A DNA stretch of 64,000 bases from Haloarcula rubra (GTDB lineage: Archaea; Halobacteriota; Halobacteria; Halobacteriales; Haloarculaceae). How positions within the stretch are numbered: position 1 is the stretch's first letter; each line of letters begins with the position of its first letter. Where the stretch lies: assembly GCF_019599465.1 (NCBI RefSeq), contig NZ_RKLR01000003.1, positions 310,001 through 374,000 on the forward strand. The letters run 5' to 3'. Positions 48,196-56,858 of the stretch are shown one piece after another. Under the pieces are notes generated by a model, which worked only from the letters and a program-made list of their open reading frames with translations, did no database searches and was not told the origin of the DNA. Made by a program: the position numbers and the translations under genes.

Positions 48196-49416
48196 TCAGC
48201 GACTCAGCGCGAGGATTCCGCCGTCGTCCGTCTGCGTCGCGGTCTCGGTGCCACCGTCGGTCTGCGTGGCCGTCTGGGTGCCGCCGTCAGTCTGGGTCGC
48301 CGTCTCGGTCGGGGTCGCCGCCTCGGTCTGCGTCTCGGTACCGTCGTCACCCAACAGGCCGCCGTCGGTCGCCGTCTCCGTCGGGGTCGGTGTCGGCGTC
48401 GGCGTCTCAGTCTCACCGTCCGAGGTCCCGTCACCGCCGGCGGCGGCGGTGCCGTTCTCGCCGGTCGGATACTGCGCCTTGTTGCCGAAGATGTCCGTCT
48501 CGATGGTCTTCTCGTAGTCGATAGCGTCCATGTCGACGCGGAACTGTTCACCGCCACCCTCGAGGACGAGATAGAAGTCGATGTAGAGGTCCGTCACCTG
48601 GTTCCGTCGCAGGTGGGTGACCCACCAGCGGTCGAGGTTCCCGTTCTGGATGGCCGTGCCCGCCTCGACGGTCTCGGTCTCGCCCGGCCCTATCGTGTAC
48701 CCGCGTTCGGTCTCACCCTCGCCGACGGCGACGTCGTTCATCGTGATCTCGTAGCCGATTTTCGAGACCGTGTAGGGGTACGGCTTCGGGTTGTGGACGG
48801 TGAACGCGAGGTCCATCGGCGTCTCGGCCTCCGTGAGGTTCGCGCGGTCCCACGACCCGCGCGTCTCGTTGATGTACAGCACCGGGTCCGAGACGAACGG
48901 CTGGCTGGCGTTCACCGGCTGCGTCTCCGTGGAGTTGAACTGGCCGATGATGTCCGTCTCGATGGTCTCGTCCTGCGTGAGCGATATAGAGCGGCCGCCG
49001 AGCATCGACGAGGAGACGTCGGCGTCGATGGTCACTTCGGTCGTCTCCCCGTTCTCGATGTGGGTGTGCCACCACGGGGGAATCTGGCCGTTCTGCATCT
49101 CGGTCGAGAACGGGAGCGTGGTGTTGCCCGTCTCCAGAGCGAGGCCGCTCTTCTCGCCGCTGGCGATGGGGACGCCGTTCATCGCGACGGCGTAGTCGAC
49201 CGTCGTCCCGCCGAGTCGGACACCTATCGGGTTGGGGTTGTTCACCGTGAGGTTCGTGTGTATCGTCGTCGTCTCGTTCGAGACGCCGGCGAAGTGGTTG
49301 TCGACGGATTCGACGGTCGGTGCGCCGACGACGCCGAGTGCGAACGCGCCACCGCCAGCTACGCCGAGAACCAGAACGACGACACCTATCAGTTTCAGGC
49401 GACCGAGTCCAAACAT
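48196..49416 (-). CDS. Membrane-anchored LEA type 2 (WHy-domain) protein with Thr/Gln repeat tail
   Basis: A 406-residue protein. An N-terminal membrane helix (LIGVVVLVLGVAGGGAFALGV) is followed by two LEA-2/WHy-like beta domains (about 35-150 and 175-300), each containing the typical NPNP or NPKPYP motif with Asn glycosylation sites (HTNLTVNNPNPIGV; LAFTVHNPKPYPYT). The last 90 residues are low complexity: PTPTPTPTETATDGG and repeated TATQTDGG units. No C-terminal helix follows, so the repeats form a free, disordered end. WHy proteins are linked to desiccation or stress; here the function is unknown. Confidence 0.82.
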   Translation of the reverse strand: MFGLGRLKLIGVVVLVLGVAGGGAFALGVVGAPTVESVDNHFAGVSNETTTIHTNLTVNNPNPIGVRLGGTTVDYAVAMNGVPIASGEKSGLALETGNTTLPFSTEMQNGQIPPWWHTHIENGETTEVTIDADVSSSMLGGRSISLTQDETIETDIIGQFNSTETQPVNASQPFVSDPVLYINETRGSWDRANLTEAETPMDLAFTVHNPKPYPYTVSKIGYEITMNDVAVGEGETERGYTIGPGETETVEAGTAIQNGNLDRWWVTHLRRNQVTDLYIDFYLVLEGGGEQFRVDMDAIDYEKTIETDIFGNKAQYPTGENGTAAAGGDGTSDGETETPTPTPTPTETATDGGLLGDDGTETQTEAATPTETATQTDGGTQTATQTDGGTETATQTDDGGILALSR

Positions 49417-49478
49417 CACACGGCGCTCTCTCGTCCGTCGGGATAGGTCCTGTGGCTGGCGACGGCCCGAATGAACTA

Positions 49479-49501
49479 AGTGGGAAACACCGAAACCCAC
49501 T
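49479..49501 (+). promoter_or_regulatory. Inverted repeat directly before the 49505 gene
   Basis: AGTGGG and CCCACT form a 6-base inverted repeat across 11 bases, ending three bases before the ATG at 49505. It may be an operator over the transcription start, or a leader hairpin. Confidence 0.4.
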
Positions 49502-49504
49502 CGC

Positions 49505-49732
49505 ATGGCGACTGAAGCGAAGACTGACATGGGAATCGGGCTCGGCGTCCTGTTCGGGGTGGTCGCCGTCGGTGCCGCAGTGTTGGCGGCCGTCAACAGC
49601 TACAACTACGCCATCCGGCACGCACAGGAACTCGAGACGAGCGGACTGCTGTTGAACAGCGGCGTGGGCTTCGGCGTGGCCATGCTCGCGGCGAGTCTGG
49701 CGCTCGTCGCGATACACGTCTACGACGCCTGA
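49505..49732 (+). CDS. Small two-helix membrane protein
   Basis: A 75-residue protein with two hydrophobic helices (IGLGVLFGVVAVGAAVLAAV and GVGFGVAMLAASLALVAIHVY) joined by a short polar loop (NSYNYAIRHAQELETSG). The layout matches a conserved haloarchaeal family of unknown function. It is divergent from the LEA-type gene; a strong inverted repeat precedes its start. Confidence 0.78.
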   Translation: MATEAKTDMGIGLGVLFGVVAVGAAVLAAVNSYNYAIRHAQELETSGLLLNSGVGFGVAMLAASLALVAIHVYDA

Positions 49733-49792
49733 CCGGTGTCGCGGACGGTACCTGAAAGGAACGATTAAATCCGTTCGGCACGTACCGCTTCT

Positions 49793-50017
49793 ATGGTCGA
49801 TTTCAGCGAGGAGGACAGACGCATTCTGGAGTACCTCCGGGAGAGCGTCTCGCGGGGAGAGAGTTACTTCCGCGCGAAGAACATCGCCTCACAGCTCGGC
49901 CTCTCCTCGAAACAGGTCGGCGCCCGCCTGCCCCGTCTCGCGGAGGAAGCCGACGAGGTCGACATCGAGAAGTGGGGCCGTGCCCGGTCGACGACGTGGC
50001 GCGTGACGACCAGCTAG
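49793..50017 (+). CDS. Small winged-helix protein (DUF7123-like)
   Basis: A 74-residue protein folding as a winged helix: DRRILEYLRESVSRGESYFRAKNIASQLGLSSKQVGARLPRLAEEAD, ending in a TTWRVT wing. It is a haloarchaeal conserved regulator-like family (DUF7123 from memory), possibly a DNA-binding adapter. A good TATA element (GATTAAATC) lies about 24-31 bases upstream. Confidence 0.85.
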   Translation: MVDFSEEDRRILEYLRESVSRGESYFRAKNIASQLGLSSKQVGARLPRLAEEADEVDIEKWGRARSTTWRVTTS

Positions 50018-50055
50018 TCGGTGGATTCATTCCGGCGGAAACCTGAGCTACGTAC

Positions 50056-50487
50056 ATGACTGTCCGGGTAGAGCGGTCGATGACGGTGTCGGCACCCCCC
50101 GAGCGAGTCTGGGCGTTCATCGCCGACCCGGACCAGCGGGCCCGCCCCATCAGCGTCGTCGAGGACTGGGAGGTCATCAGCGACGAGGAGGCGACGTGGC
50201 ACATCTCGCTGCCGATTCCGATAATCGACCGGACCATCCGCATCGAGACGCGGGACGTCGAACGGCGTGAACCCGAGTACGTCCGCTTCGTGGGCCGCTC
50301 GAAGGTGATGCAGGTACAGGGCGAGCACGAACTCGAACCGACAGACGACGGCGGGACCAAACTGACCAACCGGTTCGTCGTCGACGGCAAACTCCCCGGG
50401 GTCGAACGGTTCTTCAAACGGAACCTCGACGGCGAGATGGAGAACCTCGAACAGGCCCTGCGTGACTACCTCGAAGTCGAAGCATGA
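50056..50487 (+). CDS. SRPBCC family protein (CoxG-like)
   Basis: A 143-residue START-like fold: VRVERSMTVSAPPERVWAFIADPDQRARPI, then beta strands VRFVGRSKVMQVQGEHELEPTDDGGTKLTNRFVVDG and the long C-terminal helix GVERFFKRNLDGEMENLEQAL. These proteins bind hydrophobic ligands. It overlaps the nitrilase gene by four bases, suggesting joint action. The ligand is unknown. Confidence 0.88.
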   Translation: MTVRVERSMTVSAPPERVWAFIADPDQRARPISVVEDWEVISDEEATWHISLPIPIIDRTIRIETRDVERREPEYVRFVGRSKVMQVQGEHELEPTDDGGTKLTNRFVVDGKLPGVERFFKRNLDGEMENLEQALRDYLEVEA

Positions 50488-51302
50488 GACTCACACTCGC
50501 TCAGATTGCGGTCGAGCCCTCGGCCGTGAGCGCCAACGTCGGACGCGCCGTCGACGCTATCGACCGCGCGGCCGCGAACGGGGCCGACCTCGTGGTCCTG
50601 CCGGAGTTGTTCAACGTCGGCTACTTCGCGTTCGATAGCTACGCCCGACGGGCAGAGGGGGTCGACGGAGCGACGCTGACCGCCGTTCGCGAGGCCGCGG
50701 TCGACCACGGCGTAGCGGTCCTCGCCGGGAGCATCGTCGAGGACCTCGCCGCGAGTGCCGACGCCGGCGTCGACGTGCCCGCCGCGGACGGCCTCGCCAA
50801 CACCGCCGTCTTCTTCGACCGTGACGGGAATCGTCGCTCGATCTACCGGAAACAGCACCTCTTCGGCTACGGCTCCGCCGAGACCGAACTGCTCGAACCG
50901 GGCCGACGGCTCCCGACCGTCGACTTCGAGGGGTTCACCGTGGGTGTGACGACGTGTTACGACCTCCGGTTCCCGGAACTGTACCGCAGACTCGTCGACG
51001 ACGGCGTGACGCTGACGCTCGTCCCGAGCGCGTGGCCCTACCCCCGCGTCGAACACTGGGAACTGTTCCCGAGGACGCGCGCCGTCGAGAACCTGATGTT
51101 CGTCGCGGCCGCCAACGGCGTCGGGTCGTTCGACGACGCGGAACTGCTGGGACGGTCCACGGTGTACGACCCGTGGGGGACGGCACTGGCCAGTTCCGCC
51201 GACGACCCGACGCTCGTCAGCGCGACCGTCGACCCCGAGCGAGTCACGGCCGTCCGCGACGAGTTCCCGGCACTCGGCGACCGCCGAACAGAGTTCCGAT
51301 AG
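50484..51302 (+). CDS. Carbon-nitrogen hydrolase (nitrilase superfamily)
   Basis: A 272-residue enzyme. The catalytic triad is Glu in VVLPELFNVGYF, Lys in YRKQHLFGYG and Cys in GVTTCYDLRFPELYR. DAELLGRSTVYDPWGTAL is a further block. It is like omega-amidases and other short nitrilases and would hydrolyse an amide or carbamoyl group in the cytoplasm. It is translationally coupled to the SRPBCC gene. The substrate is unknown. Confidence 0.93.
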   Translation: MRLTLAQIAVEPSAVSANVGRAVDAIDRAAANGADLVVLPELFNVGYFAFDSYARRAEGVDGATLTAVREAAVDHGVAVLAGSIVEDLAASADAGVDVPAADGLANTAVFFDRDGNRRSIYRKQHLFGYGSAETELLEPGRRLPTVDFEGFTVGVTTCYDLRFPELYRRLVDDGVTLTLVPSAWPYPRVEHWELFPRTRAVENLMFVAAANGVGSFDDAELLGRSTVYDPWGTALASSADDPTLVSATVDPERVTAVRDEFPALGDRRTEFR

Positions 51303-51381
51303 GTCCAGTCGCTCTTTCACACAAAACGCGTTTTGAGCGTCCGGCGGCACTATACGCCGGCGAAGACGATACGTAGTCGTC

Positions 51382-52419
51382 ATGTCGAAGAAATCACTGG
51401 TCGTCGCGCTGGCCGTGACGCTCCTGCTCGCCGGGTGTACGGGCATGGGCGGGAACCCCGTCAGCGGCGACGGCGCCGAACTCGCTACCGGTGGCGGCGG
51501 CGACGCCGGGTCCGCACCGGCCGCAGAGGGAGCACAGCAACAACGCGCCGACACGAGCGGCGGTGACGGCGGGTCGGGAAGCGTCCAGGTCGACGCGGCA
51601 GCCCAGCAGCGAGCCATAATCAAGACCGGGCGGATGGTCGTCGAGGTGGAGAACTTCTCACAGAGCCGTGCGACCATCGCCTCGCAGGCCCGGCAGTACG
51701 GTGGGTACGTGAGCGGGTCCAACCAGCGACTCCACCGCACGGGCAACGAGACGTGGACCTCGGGGTACGTCGTTGTCAGGGTACCCAACGAGCGGTACCA
51801 GTCGATGCAGGACGACGTCGCCGCGGAAGGCACGGTCCTGAGCGAGGAGACGAACACCGAGGACGTGACCGACCAGTTGGTCGACCTTGAGGCACGGCTG
51901 GAGAACCTGCGCCAGCGTCGGGCCCGTCTCCGGACGTTCTACGAGGACGCCAACGACACCGAGGAGTTGCTCCGCATCGAGGAACAGCTCTCCGACGTGC
52001 AGGGCCAGATAGAGCGACTGGAAGCCAAACAGCGCTCGCTCGAACAGCGGGTCGCGTTCTCGACGATTCGGGTGGAACTGCAGGAACCCGAACCCGGAAT
52101 CAGCCAGATTCGGACCCAGTACCACGAGCAGTCGCTGACGGCCGTCTTCCTCCGGTCGGTGACCGACGTCTACGTCTTCGGCCGGGCGACGCTGGTGACG
52201 CTGGCCGCGGCGGCGCCGTGGCTGGGCGTGCTGGCCCTGCCGGCGTACGGTCTGCGTCGGCTCCTCCGCGGCCGGCGACTCCCGCGTATCGGCGGTACCG
52301 AGGGCGGCGGCGGCAGTGAGACCGCTGGCGACGACGAGACCGCCAGTGGCGAGGGAGAGCCCCCGGAGGACACTGGGGACGGTGACGCGACTGACTCACC
52401 GACCGACGGCGAGCAGTAG
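51382..52419 (+). CDS. DUF4349 lipoprotein with coiled coil and membrane helix
   Basis: A 345-residue exported protein. The lipobox is LLLAGCTGMGG (Cys near residue 19). The DUF4349 domain begins at RAIIKTGRMVVEVENFSQSRATI and includes GYVSGSNQRLHRTGNETWTSGYVVVRVPNERYQSM. A long coiled coil (ARLENLRQRRARL...EEQLSDVQGQIERLEAKQRSLEQRV) is followed by one to two membrane helices and an acidic tail. Its function is unknown; in bacteria relatives are envelope proteins. A TATA-like ACTATACG is 26-32 bases upstream. Confidence 0.9.
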   Translation: MSKKSLVVALAVTLLLAGCTGMGGNPVSGDGAELATGGGGDAGSAPAAEGAQQQRADTSGGDGGSGSVQVDAAAQQRAIIKTGRMVVEVENFSQSRATIASQARQYGGYVSGSNQRLHRTGNETWTSGYVVVRVPNERYQSMQDDVAAEGTVLSEETNTEDVTDQLVDLEARLENLRQRRARLRTFYEDANDTEELLRIEEQLSDVQGQIERLEAKQRSLEQRVAFSTIRVELQEPEPGISQIRTQYHEQSLTAVFLRSVTDVYVFGRATLVTLAAAAPWLGVLALPAYGLRRLLRGRRLPRIGGTEGGGGSETAGDDETASGEGEPPEDTGDGDATDSPTDGEQ

Positions 52420-52436
52420 CCGCCGGACACCGGGCC

Positions 52437-52442
52437 TTTTTT
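52437..52442 (+). terminator. Oligo-T terminator of the DUF4349 gene
   Basis: A run of six T begins 18 bases past the stop codon, directly after a G+C-rich stretch, as expected of an archaeal intrinsic terminator. Confidence 0.45.
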
Positions 52443-52546
52443 ATCGTTCGCTCCGCAAGGATATTTCGCCGGCAAGGCGCTTTTCACGTCGATGCCGGTA
52501 CAACAGTCCGTCTCGCTGCTCGGCCACATGGCGTCGCTCGTCCGCC

Positions 52547-52568
52547 AAAGGCTGTCCGGACAGCCTTT
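52547..52568. repeat. Perfect 22-bp palindrome
   Basis: AAAGGCTGTCC followed directly by GGACAGCCTTT, with no spacer. It lies in the 232-base convergent gap between the DUF4349 and CDC48-type genes. A 69-codon open frame crosses it but has no supporting features. It could be a protein-binding site or the relic end of a mobile element; as RNA it cannot form a normal loop. Confidence 0.5.
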
Positions 52569-52651
52569 CACGTCACTCCTCGTCGGCGGCGCCCACTCGA
52601 CCGTTCCTCTCTTCGACACACGGTACCGAAGAATCAGACAGATTCTGCCTC

Positions 52652-54820
52652 TCAGCGCTCCGCTTCTCGCGCCAGCGCTCGCTCGAAGTGGTCGGTCGTG
52701 ATGGTCACTTCGTCGGCCCGTTCGCTGGCCTCCGCCGGCCCCATCTCGTCGGCGGCCTCGCGGATGGCGAGCATCGACGCCTCGCGGACCACGGCCTCGA
52801 GTTCCGCCCCGGAGAACCCTTCCGTGTCGGCTGCGAGGGGCGACAGCGAGACGTCGTCGGCCAGCGGCTTCCCCTCCGTGTGCACGTAGAGAATCGCCTC
52901 GCGTGCGTCGTGGTCCGGGTTCGGCACTTCGACGTGCTGTTCGAGGCGGCCCGGCCGGAGGAGGGCGTCGTCTATCATGTCCCGACGGTTCGTCGCCGCG
53001 AGGACGACGAGGTTCGGGTTCTCGGTGATGCCGTCCAGTTCGGCGAGCAGTTGCGAGACGACCCGTTCGGTCACCTCGTTACCCTGTCCGCGGTGGCTGG
53101 CGATGGCGTCTATCTCGTCCAGGAAGATGATGCTCGGGGCAGTCTGGCGGGCGCGCTCGAACAGTTCGCGCACGGCCTCCTCGCTCTCGCCGACGTAGCG
53201 GTCCATTATCTCCGGGCCGGCGACGTGGATGAAGTTCACGTCGCTCTCGCCGGCGACGGCGCGAGCGAGCAGGGTCTTTCCGGTGCCCGGCGGGCCGTAC
53301 AGGAGGATGCCGCTGGGCGGGTCCGTGTTCGTCGCGGAGAAGAGGTCGCCGTACGCCAGCGGCCACTCGATAGCTTCGGTGAGCGTCTGCTTGACCTCGC
53401 TCAGACCGCCAACGTCGTCGAACGACACGGCGGGCGACTCGGCGACGTACTCCCGCATCGCGCTGGGTTCGACCGTCGCCAGCGCCGCGTCGAAGTCGTC
53501 CTGTGTCACCTCCGCGCCGTCGTCGCTCGCCGTCTCGTCGCCGTCTCCGTCCGAGCGGTCGCGCTTGGCTCGCAGCGCCGACATCGCGGCCTCCGTGGTC
53601 AGGGAGGCGAGGTCGGCACCGACGAAGCCGTGGGTCTGGGCCGCGATGCGGTCGAGGTCGACGTCGTCACCGATGGGCACGTCCCGCGTGTGGACGTCGA
53701 GAATCTCCCGGCGGCCGCCCTCGTCCGGGACGCCGATTTCGATTTCGCGGTCGAAGCGGCCGCCGCGGCGGAGGGCCGGGTCGACGGCGTCGACGCGGTT
53801 GGTCGCGCCGATGACGACCACCCGTCCCCGGTCTTCGAGGCCGTCCATCAGCGTCAGCAACTGGGCGACGACGCGGTTCTCCATGTCCGCGTCCTCGTCC
53901 CGAGAGCCGGCGATAGAGTCGATTTCGTCGACGAAGAGGATGGCAGGGGAGTTCTCCTCGGCGCGTTCGAACGCCTCTCGGAGGCGCTCCTCGCTCTCGC
54001 CCTTGTACTTCGAGACGATTTCCGGGCCGGAGATCGTGTCGAAGTAGGCGTCGACTTCGTTGGCGACGGCGCGGGCGATGAGCGTCTTCCCGGTGCCCGG
54101 CGGGCCGTGCAGGAGGACGCCGCTCGGCGGGTCGATACCCAGCCGTCGGAACTCCTCGGGTTCCGAGAGCGGCATCTCTATCATCTCGCGGATACGGTCG
54201 AGTTCCTCGTCCAGACCGCCGATGTCCTCGTAGCTCACGCCCGTCTCCGTCTCGGCCGGTCTGGCGTTCGGCGTCTCGGTCGGGCCGGACTGCTCGTCGA
54301 CCGTCGCGTTCCCGTCCGAGGCGGACTCCTCGATGCGCGGGAGGACCGAGACGTCGGTCTGGTCGGTGACTCGGACCGGCCCGTCCGGGTCAGTCGAGAG
54401 GACGCGAAACGTCCCGAGGCCGTCGATGTGGGTCCGTTCGTCCGCCTGCACCATCTGGTCGACCAGCCGCGTCCGCACCATGTGTTCGTACTCGTCGCTG
54501 CCCGGCAGGGGTTCCATCGGCTGGATGCTGATGGTGTTCGCCTCGGTGACAGAGCCGGCGCGAACCGTCACCGTGTCGCCGATGTTGACACCCGCGTTGG
54601 CCCGCGTGTCGGAGTCGATGCGGACCGTCGACCCGTCGTCGTCTCCGGGCCACACCTTGACGACGGTCATCCGTTCGCCGTCGATGATGACCGGCGACCC
54701 GCTCAGCACGCCGAGGGCACTCCGCACGGACTCGGGGAGGCGCGCGATGCCGCGGCCGGCGTCGCGCTTGTGGGCTCCCTCGACAGTGAGTTCGACGCCG
54801 CCGTCGCTGGACCCGCTCAT
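52652..54820 (-). CDS. CDC48/VAT-type AAA ATPase
   Basis: A 722-residue double AAA+ ATPase. The N-terminal substrate domain (about 1-165; [21 protein letters not shown]) has the double-psi barrel of CDC48/p97. D1 has Walker A GPPGTGKT and Walker [14 protein letters not shown]2 has GPPGTGKT and [12 protein letters not shown] with arginine fingers in [11 protein letters not shown] and [11 protein letters not shown]. It unfolds or remodels proteins, probably feeding the proteasome. A charged linker between D1 and D2 ([14 protein letters not shown]) is longer than in VAT. The HbYX-type C-terminus is missing (ends AREAER). The ATG at 54820 is chosen; upstream open frame rejected. Confidence 0.93.
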   Translation of the reverse strand: MSGSSDGGVELTVEGAHKRDAGRGIARLPESVRSALGVLSGSPVIIDGERMTVVKVWPGDDDGSTVRIDSDTRANAGVNIGDTVTVRAGSVTEANTISIQPMEPLPGSDEYEHMVRTRLVDQMVQADERTHIDGLGTFRVLSTDPDGPVRVTDQTDVSVLPRIEESASDGNATVDEQSGPTETPNARPAETETGVSYEDIGGLDEELDRIREMIEMPLSEPEEFRRLGIDPPSGVLLHGPPGTGKTLIARAVANEVDAYFDTISGPEIVSKYKGESEERLREAFERAEENSPAILFVDEIDSIAGSRDEDADMENRVVAQLLTLMDGLEDRGRVVVIGATNRVDAVDPALRRGGRFDREIEIGVPDEGGRREILDVHTRDVPIGDDVDLDRIAAQTHGFVGADLASLTTEAAMSALRAKRDRSDGDGDETASDDGAEVTQDDFDAALATVEPSAMREYVAESPAVSFDDVGGLSEVKQTLTEAIEWPLAYGDLFSATNTDPPSGILLYGPPGTGKTLLARAVAGESDVNFIHVAGPEIMDRYVGESEEAVRELFERARQTAPSIIFLDEIDAIASHRGQGNEVTERVVSQLLAELDGITENPNLVVLAATNRRDMIDDALLRPGRLEQHVEVPNPDHDAREAILYVHTEGKPLADDVSLSPLAADTEGFSGAELEAVVREASMLAIREAADEMGPAEASERADEVTITTDHFERALAREAER

Positions 54821-54905
54821 GCCGTCGGCTAGCCGTCCGGCCCTCTTGAGGGTTCCCGTTGTGTCGCGGGAAAACAATTTACGCACGGGCGTCGGACAGA
54901 CGCAC

Positions 54906-55040
54906 ATGGTTGTCACTACCGAGCGCGACGAGATGACTTGGTACAAGTGCGAGACGTGCGGGCTGATGTTCGACGACCAGGACGACGCGCGACAACACGA
55001 GGCCAACTGCGACGACGAGGACCCGTCGTACATACAGTAG
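54906..55040 (+). CDS. 44-residue C2H2-like zinc finger protein
   Basis: The small protein contains WYKCETCGLMFDDQDDARQHEANC: two Cys, then His and Cys at zinc-finger spacing (CxxC-x12-HxxxC). Such microproteins are conserved in haloarchaea (DUF7128-like) and may bind DNA, RNA or protein. A TATA-like AATTTACG is 23-30 bases upstream, divergent from the CDC48-type gene. Confidence 0.82.
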   Translation: MVVTTERDEMTWYKCETCGLMFDDQDDARQHEANCDDEDPSYIQ

Positions 55041-55124
55041 CACCACGTCGGCGTTGCGACCCGACGCTCTGCGGATACGTCCCCGGTTCCAGTAGCGGTC
55101 CGCGAGGACGACGGCTGGTCCGGT

Positions 55125-55163
55125 TCAGTCTTCTGCCGGCACGACTTCGTAGCTCTGTTCGCG
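55125..55163 (-). pseudogene. Relic second 3' end of the DUF5796 gene
   Basis: Directly after the TAA of the DUF5796 gene, in the same frame, 12 codons read REQSYEVVPAED and a second stop. They repeat the end of the live gene (ERSYEIVPGDA) with divergence. This looks like the leftover old tail after the gene end was replaced by a related copy, or an old tandem duplication. Confidence 0.6.
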
Positions 55164-55595
55164 TTACGCGTCCCCCGGGACGATTTCGTAACTCCGTTCG
55201 CCCATCTCGTCTTCCTCGAAGACGAACACGCGCCCGTCGGCGACCTCGAAGTCGACGTCGACTTCGACGCGCATCTGGTGGTCCCGGACGGTCACGCCGG
55301 GGAACAGTTCGTCCTCCTCGCCGTCGGTCAGGACGACCCGGCCGACGCCGCTCTCCTCGATGATGTCGTCGTGGGTCCGCAGGTCGTTGACGTAGACGAG
55401 GATGCCCGACGTCTCCGTCGGGTCGGTGACGAGGACGTGCGTGTCTTTGCCCGGCGCCGTCCGGACGCTCTCCTCGGCCTTCGCGGGGACACCGCGGTAG
55501 AAGGCGGTCCGCCCGTCGAGGTACTCGACTGCGACGCCGTCCTCGCTCAGTTCGACAGAGAGGGTGTCCGGCGCGATGTCGGAGCGGTTGCTCAT
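55164..55595 (-). CDS. Conserved haloarchaeal protein, DUF5796
   Basis: A 143-residue acidic protein (DTLSVELSEDGVAVEYLDGRTAFYRGVP...HVLVTDPTETSGILVYVNDLRTHDDII...VFEEDEMGERSYEIVPGDA). It matches DUF5796; the function is unknown and the fold probably all beta. A TATA-like CGTTTTTCC is 24-31 bases before the ATG, divergent from aroK. A duplicated, diverged copy of its last codons follows the stop in frame. Confidence 0.88.
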   Translation of the reverse strand: MSNRSDIAPDTLSVELSEDGVAVEYLDGRTAFYRGVPAKAEESVRTAPGKDTHVLVTDPTETSGILVYVNDLRTHDDIIEESGVGRVVLTDGEEDELFPGVTVRDHQMRVEVDVDFEVADGRVFVFEEDEMGERSYEIVPGDA

Positions 55596-55660
55596 GCGCC
55601 TGCCTTACCGTCGCTGGTGGAAAAACGACCCGTTGTCGCCGTGGCCGGTTCCGCAGATGG

Positions 55661-55667
55661 TAAATAG
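55661..55667 (+). promoter_or_regulatory. TATA element of the aroK-aroQ operon
   Basis: TAAATAG lies 23-29 bases before the aroK ATG at 55690; leaderless transcript expected. Confidence 0.5.
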
Positions 55668-55689
55668 CCCCGGACTGGAGAACTGAGCG

Positions 55690-56568
55690 ATGGAAGGCAC
55701 GGCAGCAGCACCGGCCGCAGGGACGGTCCTCAACGCGCTGGCGACCGGCCGTGGGTCGGCGTTCGCCATCGACGAGTACACCGAAGCGACCGTCGAGTTG
55801 TCGACGGAGACGGAGGGCGTGACCGGCGAGGTGGCCGGCGTCCCCGACGCCGACACGCGCCTCGTCGAGCGCTGCGTCGAGTACGTCGTCGACGCCCACG
55901 GCGGGCCCGAAGTCGTCGGAACGCCTCCGGTCGTCGGCGGCCACGTCCGCACGGAGAGCGAGGTGCCGATGGCCGCGGGCCTCAAGAGTTCGAGTGCGGC
56001 CGCCAACGCGACAGTGATGGCGACGCTGGACGCACTCGACGCCACCGAGCGGATGACCCGAGAAGATATGGCGCGACTCGGCGTGATGGCCGCCCGCGAC
56101 GTGGGCGTGACCGCGACCGGCGCGTTCGACGACGCCTCCGCGTCGATGCTGGGCGGCGTCACCGTCACCGACAACGACACCGACGACGTGTTGGCCCGCG
56201 ACGAGGTGGACTGGGACGTGCTCGTCTGGACGCCCCCCGAGCAGGCGTTCTCGGCGGACGCGGACGTCGAGCGCTGTCGGCAGGTCGCGCCGATGGCCCG
56301 ACTCGTCGAGGACCTCGCGCTCGACGGCGAGTACGAGCGAGCGATGACGGTCAACGGCCTCGCGTTCTGCGCCGCGCTGGAGTTCGACACCGAACCGCTC
56401 GTCGAAGGCATGCGCCACGTCGACGGTGTCTCGCTGTCGGGGACCGGCCCCTCGTTCACCGCCGTCGGCGAGCGACCAGCACTCGAACAGATTCGAGCGC
56501 GCTGGGACGAGCGGCCCGGGACGACGCTGCTGACCACGACACAGACGGAGGGAACACACACAGTATGA
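55690..56568 (+). CDS. aroK: Archaeal shikimate kinase (GHMP type)
   Basis: A 292-residue GHMP-family kinase phosphorylating shikimate in the path to chorismate. The ATP loop is ESEVPMAAGLKSSSAAANA (PxxxGLSSS-like) and C-terminal SLSGTGPSFTAVG is the third GHMP motif. This family replaces bacterial AroK in archaea. It overlaps aroQ by four bases (ATGA). Chorismate made here is shared by aromatic amino acid synthesis and the menaquinone genes earlier in the window. Confidence 0.95.
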   Translation: MEGTAAAPAAGTVLNALATGRGSAFAIDEYTEATVELSTETEGVTGEVAGVPDADTRLVERCVEYVVDAHGGPEVVGTPPVVGGHVRTESEVPMAAGLKSSSAAANATVMATLDALDATERMTREDMARLGVMAARDVGVTATGAFDDASASMLGGVTVTDNDTDDVLARDEVDWDVLVWTPPEQAFSADADVERCRQVAPMARLVEDLALDGEYERAMTVNGLAFCAALEFDTEPLVEGMRHVDGVSLSGTGPSFTAVGERPALEQIRARWDERPGTTLLTTTQTEGTHTV

Positions 56569-56858
56569 GTTCGAACACGAACCCAGAGGAGATGTCGTTA
56601 GACGAACTGCGCGAGGAGATTCGCACTATCGACCGCGAGATAGTCGAGAAGATAGCCCAGCGGACCTACGTGGCCGACACTATCGCACAGGTCAAAGCCG
56701 AGAAGGGCCTGCCGACCACCGACGAAGAGCAGGAACAAGCCGTGATGGACCGCGCCGGCGAGAACGCGAAGCGATTCGACGTCGACGCCAACCTCGTGAA
56801 GGCGATGTTCCGACTCCTCATCGAGTTGAACAAGGTCGAACAGCGCGAGAACCGGTAG
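56565..56858 (+). CDS. aroQ: Chorismate mutase (AroQ type)
   Basis: A 97-residue all-helical chorismate mutase: LDELREEIRTIDREIVEKIAQRTYVADTIAQVKAEKG, with active-site Arg, Lys and Glu positions (R in the first helix, K in VKAEK, E in ELNKVEQ). It converts chorismate to prephenate for Phe/Tyr synthesis and competes with MenF for chorismate. It follows aroK by translational coupling. The 3' end overlaps the remains of the convergent membrane gene by about 40 bases. Confidence 0.95.
   Translation: MSSNTNPEEMSLDELREEIRTIDREIVEKIAQRTYVADTIAQVKAEKGLPTTDEEQEQAVMDRAGENAKRFDVDANLVKAMFRLLIELNKVEQRENR

Noticed and set aside
48220-48420. Tandem DNA repeats that might suggest a CRISPR array
   Set aside because: The repeats are in frame in the LEA-type gene and code for Thr/Gln units, with no unique spacers.
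52492-52701. 69-codon plus-strand frame across the 22-bp palindrome and the end of the CDC48-type gene
   Set aside because: A TATA-like GCGCTTTT lies upstream, but the product has no recognisable fold, is rich in Arg/Leu/Ser and overlaps the AAA ATPase antisense. Not supported as a gene.
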